Positions 43,660-52,381 of a stretch of DNA of 64,000 nucleotides are shown piece by piece. How positions within the stretch are numbered: the first letter of the stretch is position 1; each line of letters begins with the position of its first letter. The notes beneath the pieces are model-generated. The model had not been told where the DNA came from, did not search any database, and saw only the letters and a program-made list of their open reading frames with translations. Location: the NCBI RefSeq assembly GCF_018130165.1, contig NZ_JAFCLZ010000003.1, positions 186,001-250,000 on the forward strand, in the 5' to 3' direction. The translations under genes and the position numbers were made by a program. This DNA comes from Bradyrhizobium sp. JYMT SZCCT0180 (GTDB taxonomy: Bacteria; Pseudomonadota; Alphaproteobacteria; Rhizobiales; Xanthobacteraceae).

Positions 43660-44742
43660 CTAAGCCGCGCTCAATATCACCCCGTACCAGCCGAGCCCCC
43701 GATACGTCTCGTATCCCGGCGTCGCGTGAAATGCGACCAGCGTGCCTGATCGGTCCTGGTAGAAACCGCTGCGCCGTCCGTCCAGCGAAAGCTGCACGCG
43801 CTCGGTGAGGATGCCCTGGCCGTCGGAGGCCGCGATGACGCGGAATTGCGAATCGACCAGCAGCACGCGGGCCTTGTCGGCGGCGCCGACGCGCACGCCC
43901 TGGACGATGGCGCGGGCCTGTGCCTCCCAGTCGAAATGGATCGCCAGAATGCCGGTCGCGGCGGCGTTCGCCTTGCCGCCGGCGCGGACGCTGGCGCAAT
44001 AGGTGGCGACCTGGGCATGGCCGAGCAGGGGCTGGGATTCGACGTCACCAGCGACATAGTCGTCGCCCGTTCGCAAAGCCCGCGCGTCGCGAAACCATTT
44101 GGTCGACGCCACGTTCTGGCCGACGACGCCATAGCGATCCGCCCGGCCGTTGGCCAGCACGTTGCCGTCGAGATCGCAGAGCCACAGATCCAGATACACG
44201 GTGTAGGCGCCGAGGATCACGGCCAGCCGCTCCGACACATGCGCGACCGCCGAAGCATCCGGGGAGGCCGCACAGTCGACGACGGCAGAATCGGTGGCCC
44301 ACCAGCGCACGTCGCAGGTGCGCTCATAGAGGTTGCGGTCGATCAGTTCGATGGCGTTCAGCGACAGATCCACCATGCGCTCGCCGCGCGACCGGTCGCT
44401 CATCCGCGCGATCGAGTTCATCAAATCGCCGGTGCGGTTGGTGAGCTGGCTTTCCAGCTCGCGGGCAATGGTTTCGACCTGCTGGCCGACATTGCGGACT
44501 TCCTGCGCGACCACTGCAAAACCCGCTCCTTGCGCGCCGGCGCGCGAGCTTTCGATCAGCGCGTTCAGCGCCAGCATCTTCATCTGGTTGGTGATCTTCT
44601 GGATCGATTTGGTCTTGTCGCAGGCGACCTGGTTGACCTCGGCGGTGAGCCGGGAGATCAGCGCGGAGATGTCGGATTCATCCTCGTCGGTTGCTGAATG
44701 GGCCGCGGTTTTGGCGGTCGATCTTGCAAGCGCGACGGACAT
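43660..44742 (-). CDS. Soluble MCP-like signalling protein with C-terminal Cache/PAS-like domain
   Basis: A 360-residue protein without membrane segments or signal peptide. Residues about 40-95 match the methyl-accepting chemotaxis signalling hairpin: TNQMKMLALNALIESSRAGA and GAGFAVVAQEVRNVGQQVE. Residues about 150-360 look like a Cache/PAS-type sensor with RNLYERTCDVRWWATDS and CDLDGNVLANGRADRYG. Order is therefore the reverse of normal chemoreceptors, which have the sensor first. The start is the ATG at 44742 after GAGGAAG; an in-frame upstream extension is less likely. No che genes lie nearby. Confidence 0.75.
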   Translation of the reverse strand: MSVALARSTAKTAAHSATDEDESDISALISRLTAEVNQVACDKTKSIQKITNQMKMLALNALIESSRAGAQGAGFAVVAQEVRNVGQQVETIARELESQLTNRTGDLMNSIARMSDRSRGERMVDLSLNAIELIDRNLYERTCDVRWWATDSAVVDCAASPDASAVAHVSERLAVILGAYTVYLDLWLCDLDGNVLANGRADRYGVVGQNVASTKWFRDARALRTGDDYVAGDVESQPLLGHAQVATYCASVRAGGKANAAATGILAIHFDWEAQARAIVQGVRVGAADKARVLLVDSQFRVIAASDGQGILTERVQLSLDGRRSGFYQDRSGTLVAFHATPGYETYRGLGWYGVILSAA

Positions 44743-44931
44743 CTTGGAACTTCCTCTGCCTTCGCCCCCTCGATCGATCTCCTGCAGAGCGAATCGGGAT
44801 TTAGGTGGGCGCACGTTCCATCCGTTGTCGCGAGTCTTGCCTAATGACTGGTTTATTTTCCGGACCGGTTTGCGTAGTTGTACGGAGGCAAGTTGCACGT
44901 TGTTTGTGCAGGTCATTTTTTAGGCAGCGGC

Positions 44932-44962
44932 GCGAACCCCGACGGGAGAGGTCGGGGTTCGC
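44932..44962. terminator. Hairpin downstream of the small peptide gene
   Basis: A perfect eleven-base stem GCGAACCCCGA / TCGGGGTTCGC with a nine-base loop, directly after the peptide gene on the minus strand. No U-run follows; on the minus strand CCTAAAAAATG follows instead. It probably stabilises or ends the peptide transcript. Confidence 0.55.
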
Positions 44963-44972
44963 CGACGCTGGC

Positions 44973-45107
44973 TCAATAGGTCTTCTTCGGGACCGAGGGC
45001 GGGGAAAAGGGGTTAAAGGGCAGGGTGCCGTTGCCCAACTTGCCGCCGGTCACCGCGTCCAGTTCTTTCGCCGTCAGTTCGATCGGCTTTTCGTGCGCGC
45101 GTTCCAT
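44973..45107 (-). CDS. Small peptide with double-glycine-type leader
   Basis: A 44-residue peptide preceded by a strong ribosome binding site (AGGAGAAG, spaced properly from the ATG at 45107). Residues 9-22, IELTAKELDAVTGG, match the double-glycine leader pattern of secreted bacteriocin-like peptides: L at -12 or so, E-L, V and G-G before the cut. The predicted core, residues 23-44, is KLGNGTLPFNPFSPPSVPKK plus T-Y, rich in proline and phenylalanine. No C39 peptidase/ABC exporter or modifying enzyme is seen in the window, so it is an orphan. A hairpin follows the stop. Confidence 0.65.
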   Translation of the reverse strand: MERAHEKPIELTAKELDAVTGGKLGNGTLPFNPFSPPSVPKKTY

Positions 45108-45390
45108 GTTGCTTCTCCTGTTGCTGTCCCGGTGCAGCATTGCATCGGTCTGACCAGGACAATGACGGAGCGGCGACGGCGGCGCTGTTCCCTGGGTGAC
45201 AACCGAAACGGCAACAACCGGCAAGTCGGATTGGAGCCGACTTGTCCGACGTCGCTCGCAGAAGGCGCAATCCGCGCTGTGTGCCACTCCGACGAAAGCC
45301 CAATAGTGTGGCAGCTGTCTTCCGGCGGATATTGCGGTAAGCTTTCGCCGGAAAAACCCGCGCCCGCTGGGCAAGAAAGGGTGGTCGATA

Positions 45391-45816
45391 ATGCCAGATC
45401 CCGTCGCCTTGTTCGCCACCGTCGTTCTGCTGTTTCCGATGGGATATTTCCTTTTGGCGGCGCCGGCCTTTCTGTTGGTGTCGCTCGACATCCCGCCGGT
45501 CACCCAGCTGTTGCGCGGCATGTTCAGTTCCTATTTCCTGATGGTGGCCATTGCCGGCGCCGTCGGGACGGTCGCCGTCGCCCTGACGGGCCGGCTGTTT
45601 GTCGCCCTTGCTATTGCCTTGATCGCGGCTTTCGCGGTCTGGACGCGCCGCTGGTTTCTGCAGCGGTGGGATGCGCAGCTCCAGGCCAGGGACGCCGGCG
45701 ACGCCGAGGCGGTACGCCGGCTGCGGCGGCTGCACTGGGGCGGCATGCTGTGCAATGCGGTAGAACTCGCCGTTATCTTGATCAGCATTCCCTACGTCGT
45801 CCTCACGCCGGCTTGA
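45391..45816 (+). CDS. Integral membrane protein, 141 residues
   Basis: Four predicted membrane helices: residues about 5-32, 48-68, 70-90 and 117-137, with a charged amphipathic loop (QRWDAQLQARDAGDAEAVRR) between helices 3 and 4. I do not recognise a family with confidence. An AGAAAGGGTGG site precedes the ATG. It is divergent from the double-glycine peptide gene across 283 bases that hold no other gene. Confidence 0.65.
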   Translation: MPDPVALFATVVLLFPMGYFLLAAPAFLLVSLDIPPVTQLLRGMFSSYFLMVAIAGAVGTVAVALTGRLFVALAIALIAAFAVWTRRWFLQRWDAQLQARDAGDAEAVRRLRRLHWGGMLCNAVELAVILISIPYVVLTPA

Positions 45817-46021
45817 TCAGGGCCGCAAGGCGGTTCCGCCGTTACATCACCCAACAAGGTTACGTAGAAGTCCGGAGAGAAGCCGGCTTCGCGGCAATCT
45901 CCCGTTAGGGAGGTTTGCGTACAATTGCGCGTTATTGATTGCATTGCTCGGAATGATTGCGCGCCGTTACCTTCGCTGAACCGGAAAGACCGCAGAGTCG
46001 GCTTTCACAGGTGGCACCAAA

Positions 46022-47062
46022 ATGCTTGTGCATTTCGTTACGGATGAGCCTGCGAAAATTCCAGCCATCCGCGCGATGCTGGAACCGCAATATGACGTTC
46101 AACCCCGACTGCTGGGGACCGGCAACGCGAACATCGGCTCAAGCGGCGTACTGATGATTGACGCCGACCTGCGCAAGCCAGTCCCGGTGGAGCAGATCAA
46201 GCGCGTCCTGCAGGAGCTGCGCTGCGCTTCGGAAAGGCTGTTTGTCGTTCAGAGCCATCTGCACCACATGGTGGCCCAGGCGTATGCACTTGGCGCGACA
46301 GCCGTGGTTTCGCGTCCAAAAGAAATCATATCGAAACTGGAGCAAATCGACGTCGCCCAGAGGGCGGCGCAGGCCGGCATCGCCGTCGCATCAACCGAAA
46401 TCACCGGTGGTGCGGCGGCCTTCGCATCCATGTTTTCGGCGATACGCGAGGGCAAACCGATAACGCTTTCGAGTGCCGAGGACGCCACATCTGACATCAT
46501 CAACGGTATCGAGCAAAACGGACTTGGCGTCTGGCTTGACGACGTGCGCCGCTATCACCAGGGCACGTTCCAGCACTGCCTGCTGGTGACGGGGGTGGCG
46601 GTCGGCTTCGCCATGAGTATCAATTTCTCCAGTGCCGACGTAAATCGGCTCGGACTGGCCGCCACGCTGCACGATGTCGGCAAGGCACGCATTCCCCTGG
46701 CTATTCTCGACAAGCCCGGACGTCTTGACCCGGGCGAAGAAGAGATCATGAAACGCCATCCGATCATCGGATACGAATTGTTGAAGGGTCTGCCGGGAAT
46801 TAGCCCGGAGACCCTTGATGGCGTGAGGCACCACCACGAGTTTCTGGATGGATCCGGTTATCCCGATGCGCTGACGGCGCCGGAGATTTCCGACCTCGTA
46901 CGATTGCTGACGATTTCAGACATTTTCGCCGCGCTCATCGAGTCGCGGCCGTACCGACCGGCAATGTCCCGGCAGGATGCCTACAAGATCCTGTGCGCCA
47001 TGGATGGAAAGCTGGAACGGTCGCTCGTCAAGGCGTTTCAGAACGTGGCGCTAACGACATGA
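46022..47062 (+). CDS. HD-GYP-domain protein, probable cyclic di-GMP phosphodiesterase
   Basis: A 346-residue protein with a degenerate receiver-like N-terminal region (residues about 1-110, no phosphorylatable aspartate that I can align) and a C-terminal HD-GYP domain from about residue 165. The metal motif is AATLHDVGKARIPLAIL and the second motif is HHHEFLDGSGYPDAL, where the usual basic residue after HHE is phenylalanine. ISDIFAALIESRPYRPAM completes the family pattern. It would cut cyclic di-GMP if active. A DUF2336 gene follows. Confidence 0.82.
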   Translation: MLVHFVTDEPAKIPAIRAMLEPQYDVQPRLLGTGNANIGSSGVLMIDADLRKPVPVEQIKRVLQELRCASERLFVVQSHLHHMVAQAYALGATAVVSRPKEIISKLEQIDVAQRAAQAGIAVASTEITGGAAAFASMFSAIREGKPITLSSAEDATSDIINGIEQNGLGVWLDDVRRYHQGTFQHCLLVTGVAVGFAMSINFSSADVNRLGLAATLHDVGKARIPLAILDKPGRLDPGEEEIMKRHPIIGYELLKGLPGISPETLDGVRHHHEFLDGSGYPDALTAPEISDLVRLLTISDIFAALIESRPYRPAMSRQDAYKILCAMDGKLERSLVKAFQNVALTT

Positions 47063-47144
47063 TCCAAAACTGCGAAACGAGGTTTGCGCCGTTTCCTGCA
47101 AGGCAAATTTCAGCCCGGACGATTCATATGGAGCTAGACTAGCC

Positions 47145-48251
47145 ATGGTTGCCGCAGCATCGCCGGATTCAATCGCGGAACTGACCGGCGCCGCAAAGGA
47201 TCCGTCGGCTCAGCGGGATGTTCGAATTCTGAAGCAGGTGGCGGCGTTGTTCCTGTCCAATGTCGATCGCCTCCGTGAATCCCAGATAGCTGCGTTCGAT
47301 GGCGTCCTTGTGCCCCTGATCGGGCGGATCGAGGCGTCAACCCTGGTCCATCTGAGCGAAGCCCTGTCCACGACGGATCTCGCGCCATGCGAGACCATCC
47401 GCAAGCTCGCCTTTCACGATGACCCCTTGGTGGCCGCGCCCGTCCTGCGAAACTCCAATCGTTTGTCGGAAGCGGACCTTGTTGAAATCGTAAAGACCCG
47501 CAGCCAGCAGCATTTGTTGGCGATCTCCGGCAGAAACACGCTCAGCGAACCGCTGACCGATGCCCTGATGAGGCTTGGCGACGTCAACGTCTCCAACGCG
47601 CTCGCCCGAAATGCGGGAGCGCGGTTCTCCGAATGCGGTTACGCGACGCTTGTCGGAAGGGCCGAGCGTGACGAAAGCCTCGCCGAAAAGCTCGGCCTCC
47701 GCCTGGACATTCCTGCGAATTTGCTGCGCGAGCTGCTGACAAAGGCGACCGACATCGTACGGGCGCGATTTTTGACGGCACCGCGACCGGCCGTGCAGGC
47801 GCGTGGGACGAACGCCAAACCGATCAGCGCCGCTCCACGAAAGAAGATTGACTACACACAGGCGCAGAGCGAGGTCCTGGCGCTCAATCGCGCCGGCAAA
47901 CTCAACGATTCAACGGTGAACCGGTTTGCGGTTCGGAGCGAATACGTCCACGTGGTGGCAGCGCTCTCATTGTTGTCCGAGGTGAAGGTCGAGGCAATTG
48001 AGCCGTTGATCGAACCGGAGCGGTTGTATGGACTGATCGTGGCGTGCAGAGCCAGCAGGTTAAGCTGGTCGACCATGACGATGATCATCCGCAATCGGCC
48101 CGGTTGCGCGCCGCCGACGCAACGGGAGCTCGATCAAGCTCACGAGGTATTTGACACCTTGTTGCTGTCCGTGGCGCAATGGACGGCGCGGTTTGGAGCC
48201 GATCGAATGGCGGCGAAAAAGATCGATTGTGCCGCTGCAAATCCGCGCTGA
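47145..48251 (+). CDS. DUF2336 protein
   Basis: A 368-residue protein of the DUF2336 (COG5330) family of helical repeats, found mainly in alphaproteobacteria and of unknown function. Typical repeats are seen: LSEALSTTDLAPCETIRKLAF and DDPLVAAPVLRNSNRLSEAD, then VEIVKTRSQQHLLAISGR. The region after residue 225 is more divergent. It starts 82 bases after the HD-GYP gene on the same strand. Confidence 0.83.
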   Translation: MVAAASPDSIAELTGAAKDPSAQRDVRILKQVAALFLSNVDRLRESQIAAFDGVLVPLIGRIEASTLVHLSEALSTTDLAPCETIRKLAFHDDPLVAAPVLRNSNRLSEADLVEIVKTRSQQHLLAISGRNTLSEPLTDALMRLGDVNVSNALARNAGARFSECGYATLVGRAERDESLAEKLGLRLDIPANLLRELLTKATDIVRARFLTAPRPAVQARGTNAKPISAAPRKKIDYTQAQSEVLALNRAGKLNDSTVNRFAVRSEYVHVVAALSLLSEVKVEAIEPLIEPERLYGLIVACRASRLSWSTMTMIIRNRPGCAPPTQRELDQAHEVFDTLLLSVAQWTARFGADRMAAKKIDCAAANPR

Positions 48252-48253
48252 CG

Positions 48254-49129
48254 TCAGGAGACGTCGAATGCCCACTCCAGAACTGCATTCTGGGCGTGGA
48301 GCAGGAATGCTTTTGCTTCGATAACGCGACATGCCCGATGCTTCATCGCCTCGGCGGACACTTCCTTGCCACGGGATACCGGAGGGCAGGGTACGAAGTC
48401 GGCCTCCGGGTGCAGCCTGTCGAGCACTGTGGACGTGACCTGATAATCCAGCAGTTCCTCGGGTTCGGCATCGGCTGCCCAGCAATCGGTGACGACAAGG
48501 TCGGCATCAGCGAGTTCGTTCATATCGGCACTGGCACGAAAGCGCGGCGTGGAAGCCGCAGCATCGCGGTCGAGCCACTTGTCGGGATGGACCTGGACGA
48601 CGTTGATCGGCAGGACCGCCGCAGCCTCGATCCACGATCCCAGGATATTGGATTTCGGAGCGACAACCCCGACCTTGATCCCCTCGATACGGCCGTGCCG
48701 GTGGAGCTGAAAGGCCAGATCGCCGAGCGTTTCGCAGGGATGGTTTTGCCGGGTCCGGGCGTTGATGACAGGTGCCCGAGCAAAATGTGCGAGACTTCGC
48801 ATGACGGCCAGATCCGGCGCACGGGTTACAATTCCGTCGAACCAATTGTCGAGATAGGCGGCGAGATCCGGCAGATCCTCCCGCGTATCCCATTGCAAGG
48901 GCGCATGGACGCAAATGCCGCCCATGGCCTGGATGCCGAGGTCAAAAGCCGTCGTGTTCCTCCAGCCGGAGTCGTTCACGACAAGCACGATTCGACGGCC
49001 GGCCAGGCTTTGAACCATCCGTCGCTGGCGCCAAAGCGCCGCCATCTCCTGGGCGCGCTCGATGATCGCCATCGCGTCGGAGGCATTCAGGTCGCTTATC
49101 GCCAGAAGATCGCGGATTTTCTCGCTCAT
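48254..49129 (-). CDS. Divergent aspartate/ornithine carbamoyltransferase-family protein
   Basis: A 291-residue protein with the two-domain carbamoyltransferase fold. The carbamoyl-phosphate site, normally S-T-R-T, reads NDSGWRNTTAFDLG here; the second site HPCQ reads NHPCETLGDLAF. KVGVVAPKSNILGSWIEAA and TDCWAADAEPEELLDYQVT correspond to the ornithine-binding domain. The altered carbamoyl-phosphate loop makes normal ornithine carbamoyltransferase activity doubtful; it may act on another amine. It ends three bases from the convergent DUF2336 gene. Confidence 0.75.
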   Translation of the reverse strand: MSEKIRDLLAISDLNASDAMAIIERAQEMAALWRQRRMVQSLAGRRIVLVVNDSGWRNTTAFDLGIQAMGGICVHAPLQWDTREDLPDLAAYLDNWFDGIVTRAPDLAVMRSLAHFARAPVINARTRQNHPCETLGDLAFQLHRHGRIEGIKVGVVAPKSNILGSWIEAAAVLPINVVQVHPDKWLDRDAAASTPRFRASADMNELADADLVVTDCWAADAEPEELLDYQVTSTVLDRLHPEADFVPCPPVSRGKEVSAEAMKHRACRVIEAKAFLLHAQNAVLEWAFDVS

Positions 49130-49311
49130 TGTTCTCTTGCTCTTAGTTTCAATTAACGGCGTCCCATCCGGATGTACGCCCGGCGTGGAACTACTTCTTC
49201 GGCTCCAATCCTACGGGCTTGTTTACAACCTTGGCTTGAGTGTCTCTAATGGATTCGGGGCTCAAGCGAACAATCGCATTGTTGTTCCGGTTTCCCTGAG
49301 GCGGTTCCTCA

Positions 49312-50604
49312 ATGGCGAATGCTGGTGTGATGTCGACTGCGGCCGCAAATCTCGTCCGTAAGGCCGTCGTACTTGCCTCTTCGTTGTTGTTCTTGGCCGT
49401 CCTGGCAGGCTGCCAGCCCGCTACGTCCGAAGGCATCAAGTTCGGCTGGTTTTACCGGATGGTCGTCGAACTGTCGCATGGCGGCGAGCCGCTCAATATA
49501 GAAGTTATTATCGGCTGCGGCTCGCAGGTCAGGCAAATCCCCGGCGAGGGCCGAAGCGTTCGCGCGATCTGGGCGCCCTATATTTTCGGCGTTCGCACGA
49601 AGAACGGCGAGGGCGTGCTGGTGCAGAGCCCGAACGTTTGCGACCGCGATGTCGCGAAGGAGCCGGTTCCTGCCGATTTCCTACCCGTCGTGTTCTGGGC
49701 GCCGGATGCCGGGAATCTGGAATTTCTCGTCGCTTATCTGCACGAGCGCGCCTATGAGCAGCCGGTCTCGAAGCTGAAATTCCATCGCGCCACAATTACC
49801 GAAGCGACTGAAGCCGATTACGGGGCGTGGCGCGAGACCAAGTGGAAGGACAACATTGTCCCGATCGGAAGTCGGCGTGAGGATCACGTCAACGGGCGAA
49901 GCTATTTCATTGGCGAAGGGTTTTTCCCCAAGGAAGATCCGCGCAACAAGCTGTTGTTGCGCATGTCTTGCTATTCCTTTCTCCGGGTCCCCATTCCCTC
50001 CGATCTGCAGGAACTGATCAGGGCGCAATGGCCGCCGGCTCATCCCCATTATTGGCTGCTTGGGTGGCCAATCGCGTGGCCGATCCTGTTCGAGGAAAAG
50101 CCGGACGTCACGCATTACTGGGAGAAATTTCGTGCCGAGGCCAGGCGGCGGGGACTCCTGGATCGCGAGGAGCCGCGCGGTCTTGCCACCTTCTATGAAG
50201 GCAAGGGAGTCAACCGCCGCTCGGGGGTGGGTCATATCGAGCGCGACCCAAAGTCGCTCGCGTCCGGTCAGGGGTTACGAATCCCGGTTCGCGTTGAGAC
50301 AGGTTTTCCTTGGGCAACCGAGCGGATGAAGACACAAGGCGCGTTCGACCTTCACGCCGACACCGCGAACGGCGCTGACCAGGGTTTTGCCTACTGCTAC
50401 CGCGACATGTTTGGCTACTACTTCCAACCGCCGGTGGGAGAAATACGGGCGTCTGATCATCGCATTTTCATCGACGGCATACTGATCGGAATCTGGCCGG
50501 AAGCAAAAACCATGGCTCCGGGCGCCGTTATCGTTGAGCGCGACGAATATCTCTGGCTCAAGAACGATTTTCCGCTGGCGCACGAACTTGCGAGGATGCA
50601 ATGA
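49312..50604 (+). CDS. Lipoprotein of unknown family, tandem copy 1
   Basis: A 430-residue protein with a lipoprotein signal (lipobox LAVLAGC at about residue 33). I recognise no domain. The N-terminal block (FGWFYRMVVELSHGGEPLNI, then EVIIGCGSQVRQIPGEGRS) and the C-terminal block (TANGADQGFAYCYRDMFGYY, then HELARMQ at the end) are shared closely with the next gene, while residues about 170-300 differ. Several conserved cysteines lie in the outer blocks. The start could be at residue 7 (MSTAAANL). Leader bases before the start are also duplicated. Confidence 0.75.
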   Translation: MANAGVMSTAAANLVRKAVVLASSLLFLAVLAGCQPATSEGIKFGWFYRMVVELSHGGEPLNIEVIIGCGSQVRQIPGEGRSVRAIWAPYIFGVRTKNGEGVLVQSPNVCDRDVAKEPVPADFLPVVFWAPDAGNLEFLVAYLHERAYEQPVSKLKFHRATITEATEADYGAWRETKWKDNIVPIGSRREDHVNGRSYFIGEGFFPKEDPRNKLLLRMSCYSFLRVPIPSDLQELIRAQWPPAHPHYWLLGWPIAWPILFEEKPDVTHYWEKFRAEARRRGLLDREEPRGLATFYEGKGVNRRSGVGHIERDPKSLASGQGLRIPVRVETGFPWATERMKTQGAFDLHADTANGADQGFAYCYRDMFGYYFQPPVGEIRASDHRIFIDGILIGIWPEAKTMAPGAVIVERDEYLWLKNDFPLAHELARMQ

Positions 50605-50627
50605 GCTCAAACGGAAGTACAGTTCGT

Positions 50628-50712
50628 AGGATGGGTAGAGCGCAGCGAAACCCATCATAGTCCATCAACGACGACAGCTGATGGGTATCGCTTCACTCCA
50701 CCCATCCTACAG
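50628..50712. repeat. Palindromic repeat between the tandem lipoprotein genes
   Basis: Left arm GTAGGATGGGT with GCGCAGCGAAACCCATCA, right arm TGATGGGTATCGCTTCACTCC ends in ACCCATCCTAC. This type (GTAGGATGGGTAGAGCGCAG) is, as I recall, widely dispersed in Bradyrhizobium. It begins 24 bases after the first copy's stop codon. Confidence 0.72.
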
Positions 50713-50773
50713 TTGGCTATTACGTCTTCGGCTCCAACCCTTACGGGCATGTTTACAACGAGGCGGTTCCTCA

Positions 50774-52060
50774 ATGGCGAATGTCGGTGTCATGTCGACT
50801 GCAGCTGCGAATCTCGTCCGTAATTCCGTCGTACTCGCTTCTTCGTTGTTGTTCTTTATGGCAGTACTGGCAGGCTGCCAGCCCGCTACGTCCGAAGGCA
50901 TCAAGTTCGGCTGGTTTTACCGGATGGTCGTCGAACTATCCCACGGCGGCGAGCCGCTCAATATCGAAGTCATTATCGGCTGCGGCTCGCAGGTCAGGCA
51001 AATCCCCGGCGAAGGGCGAAGCGCGCGCGCGGTTTGGGCGCCTTACCTCTACGGAGTTCGCACAAAAAACGGCGAGGGGATTTTGGTGCAGAGCCCGAAT
51101 ATCTGCGACCGGGAACTCGCCAAGCAGCCGATGCCGGCGGATTTCTTGCCAGTGGTGTTCTGGGCCCCCGACGCCGGCAATCTCGAATTCATGATCGCCT
51201 ATCTGCACGAACAGGCCTACGCGCAGCCGGTCGCAAAGCTCAAATTCCATAAGGCTGCTTTCACCGAGGTAACCAAGGCCGATTACGAAGCCTGGGTTCA
51301 GACCAAATGGAAAGACAACATCGTCCCGCTCGGCGACCGCGGGGATGAATACAACAAAGGACAAAGTTTCTTTCGCGGCGCAGGCTTCTTTCCGAAGGGC
51401 GATCCCAGGAACGTCGAGACACGCAGGCCGTCCTGTCACGCGATGTTGCGCGTGCCGATCACAGGGATGCTCCAGGACAAGATCCGCGAACGATGGCCGG
51501 CGGACAAGCCGCGTTATTGGCTGATCGATGGATCGACCATCTTCACGCTGCAGAATCAGTATCCGGATCAGTTGGGCGGCGGCGTTCGGTCGGGAGCGCA
51601 ATGGAATCGTGAAATACCAGGGTCTCAGCCGAGTTTCTTCCGGGGCACAGGGGTCAACCGCCCGTCGGGTCTCGGCCACATCGAACCCGTTGCGTCCGCG
51701 GTCGCTTCCGGACAAGGATTGCGAATCCCCTATCGCGTGGAGACCGGTTATCCGTGGGCAAGCGATCGCCTGTTCTCGCAAACGACGCTCGATATCGACA
51801 TCGACACGGCCAACGGCGCGGACCACGGTTTCGCTTACTGCTTCCGCGATATGTGGATCCACTATCTCGTGGAGCACGTTCCCAACGGTCGAGCGCGTGC
51901 CGTGGAGCAGCGTTTCTTCATCGACGGTCAGCTCGTTGCAACATTACCGAATGCCCTCGCCGTCGCGCCTGGCGCGGCGATCGTCGAGCACGACCAGTAT
52001 CTGTGGTTGAGTGATCTTTCCCCGTTTCCGCTGACGCACGAACTTGCGAGGATGCAATGA
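50774..52060 (+). CDS. Lipoprotein of unknown family, tandem copy 2
   Basis: A 428-residue paralogue of the preceding gene with lipobox MAVLAGC. Residues about 1-165 and 310-428 are very similar to copy 1; the middle, from about 195 to 305, is clearly different and cannot be aligned easily. It carries the same start context (TTCCTCAATGGCGAAT). A short leader block at 50724-50759 matches 49194-49229, but about 75 bases of the leader found in copy 1 are missing. Function is unknown. Confidence 0.75.
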   Translation: MANVGVMSTAAANLVRNSVVLASSLLFFMAVLAGCQPATSEGIKFGWFYRMVVELSHGGEPLNIEVIIGCGSQVRQIPGEGRSARAVWAPYLYGVRTKNGEGILVQSPNICDRELAKQPMPADFLPVVFWAPDAGNLEFMIAYLHEQAYAQPVAKLKFHKAAFTEVTKADYEAWVQTKWKDNIVPLGDRGDEYNKGQSFFRGAGFFPKGDPRNVETRRPSCHAMLRVPITGMLQDKIRERWPADKPRYWLIDGSTIFTLQNQYPDQLGGGVRSGAQWNREIPGSQPSFFRGTGVNRPSGLGHIEPVASAVASGQGLRIPYRVETGYPWASDRLFSQTTLDIDIDTANGADHGFAYCFRDMWIHYLVEHVPNGRARAVEQRFFIDGQLVATLPNALAVAPGAAIVEHDQYLWLSDLSPFPLTHELARMQ

Positions 52061-52067
52061 GCAATTG

Positions 52068-52166
52068 TAGCCCGGATGAGCCAATGGGGATCGCGCGAAT
52101 GCGCGCCCGATAACAGGCTCCGCGACATCCCGGGCCCTTGCCGTGATCTGATGCGGGCTACGCGCC
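52068..52166. repeat. Palindromic intergenic repeat
   Basis: Starts TGTAGCCCGGATGAGCC and ends CGGGCTACG; inner arms GCGCGAATGCGCGC and CATCCCGGGC suggest an imperfect hairpin. It overlaps the short space between the second lipoprotein gene and the convergent dodecin gene. Confidence 0.6.
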
Positions 52167-52168
52167 GG

Positions 52169-52381
52169 CTATTGCGTTTCCAGCGTAAAGCCGATCTTGA
52201 GGGCTACCTGATAGTGCGCAATCTTGCCGTCCTTGATGTGCCCTCGGGTTTCAATGACTTCAAACCAATCCATGTTCCGAACTGTCTTGCCGGCCAGTTC
52301 GACCGCGGTGCTGATGGCATCCTCAATGCTGGTTTGGGAAGAGCCGACGATTTCAAGAATTTTGTAAACATGATTTTTCAT
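52169..52381 (-). CDS. Dodecin family protein
   Basis: A 70-residue dodecin: MKNHVYKILEIVGSSQTS, then DAISTAVELAGKTVRNMDWF with the conserved flavin-binding tryptophan, EVIETRGHI and KIAHYQVALKIGFTL. Dodecins form twelve-subunit shells that store flavins or bind CoA. The ATG at 52381 has GGGAGG upstream. The frame remains open upstream but without family sequence. Confidence 0.92.
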   Translation of the reverse strand: MKNHVYKILEIVGSSQTSIEDAISTAVELAGKTVRNMDWFEVIETRGHIKDGKIAHYQVALKIGFTLETQ

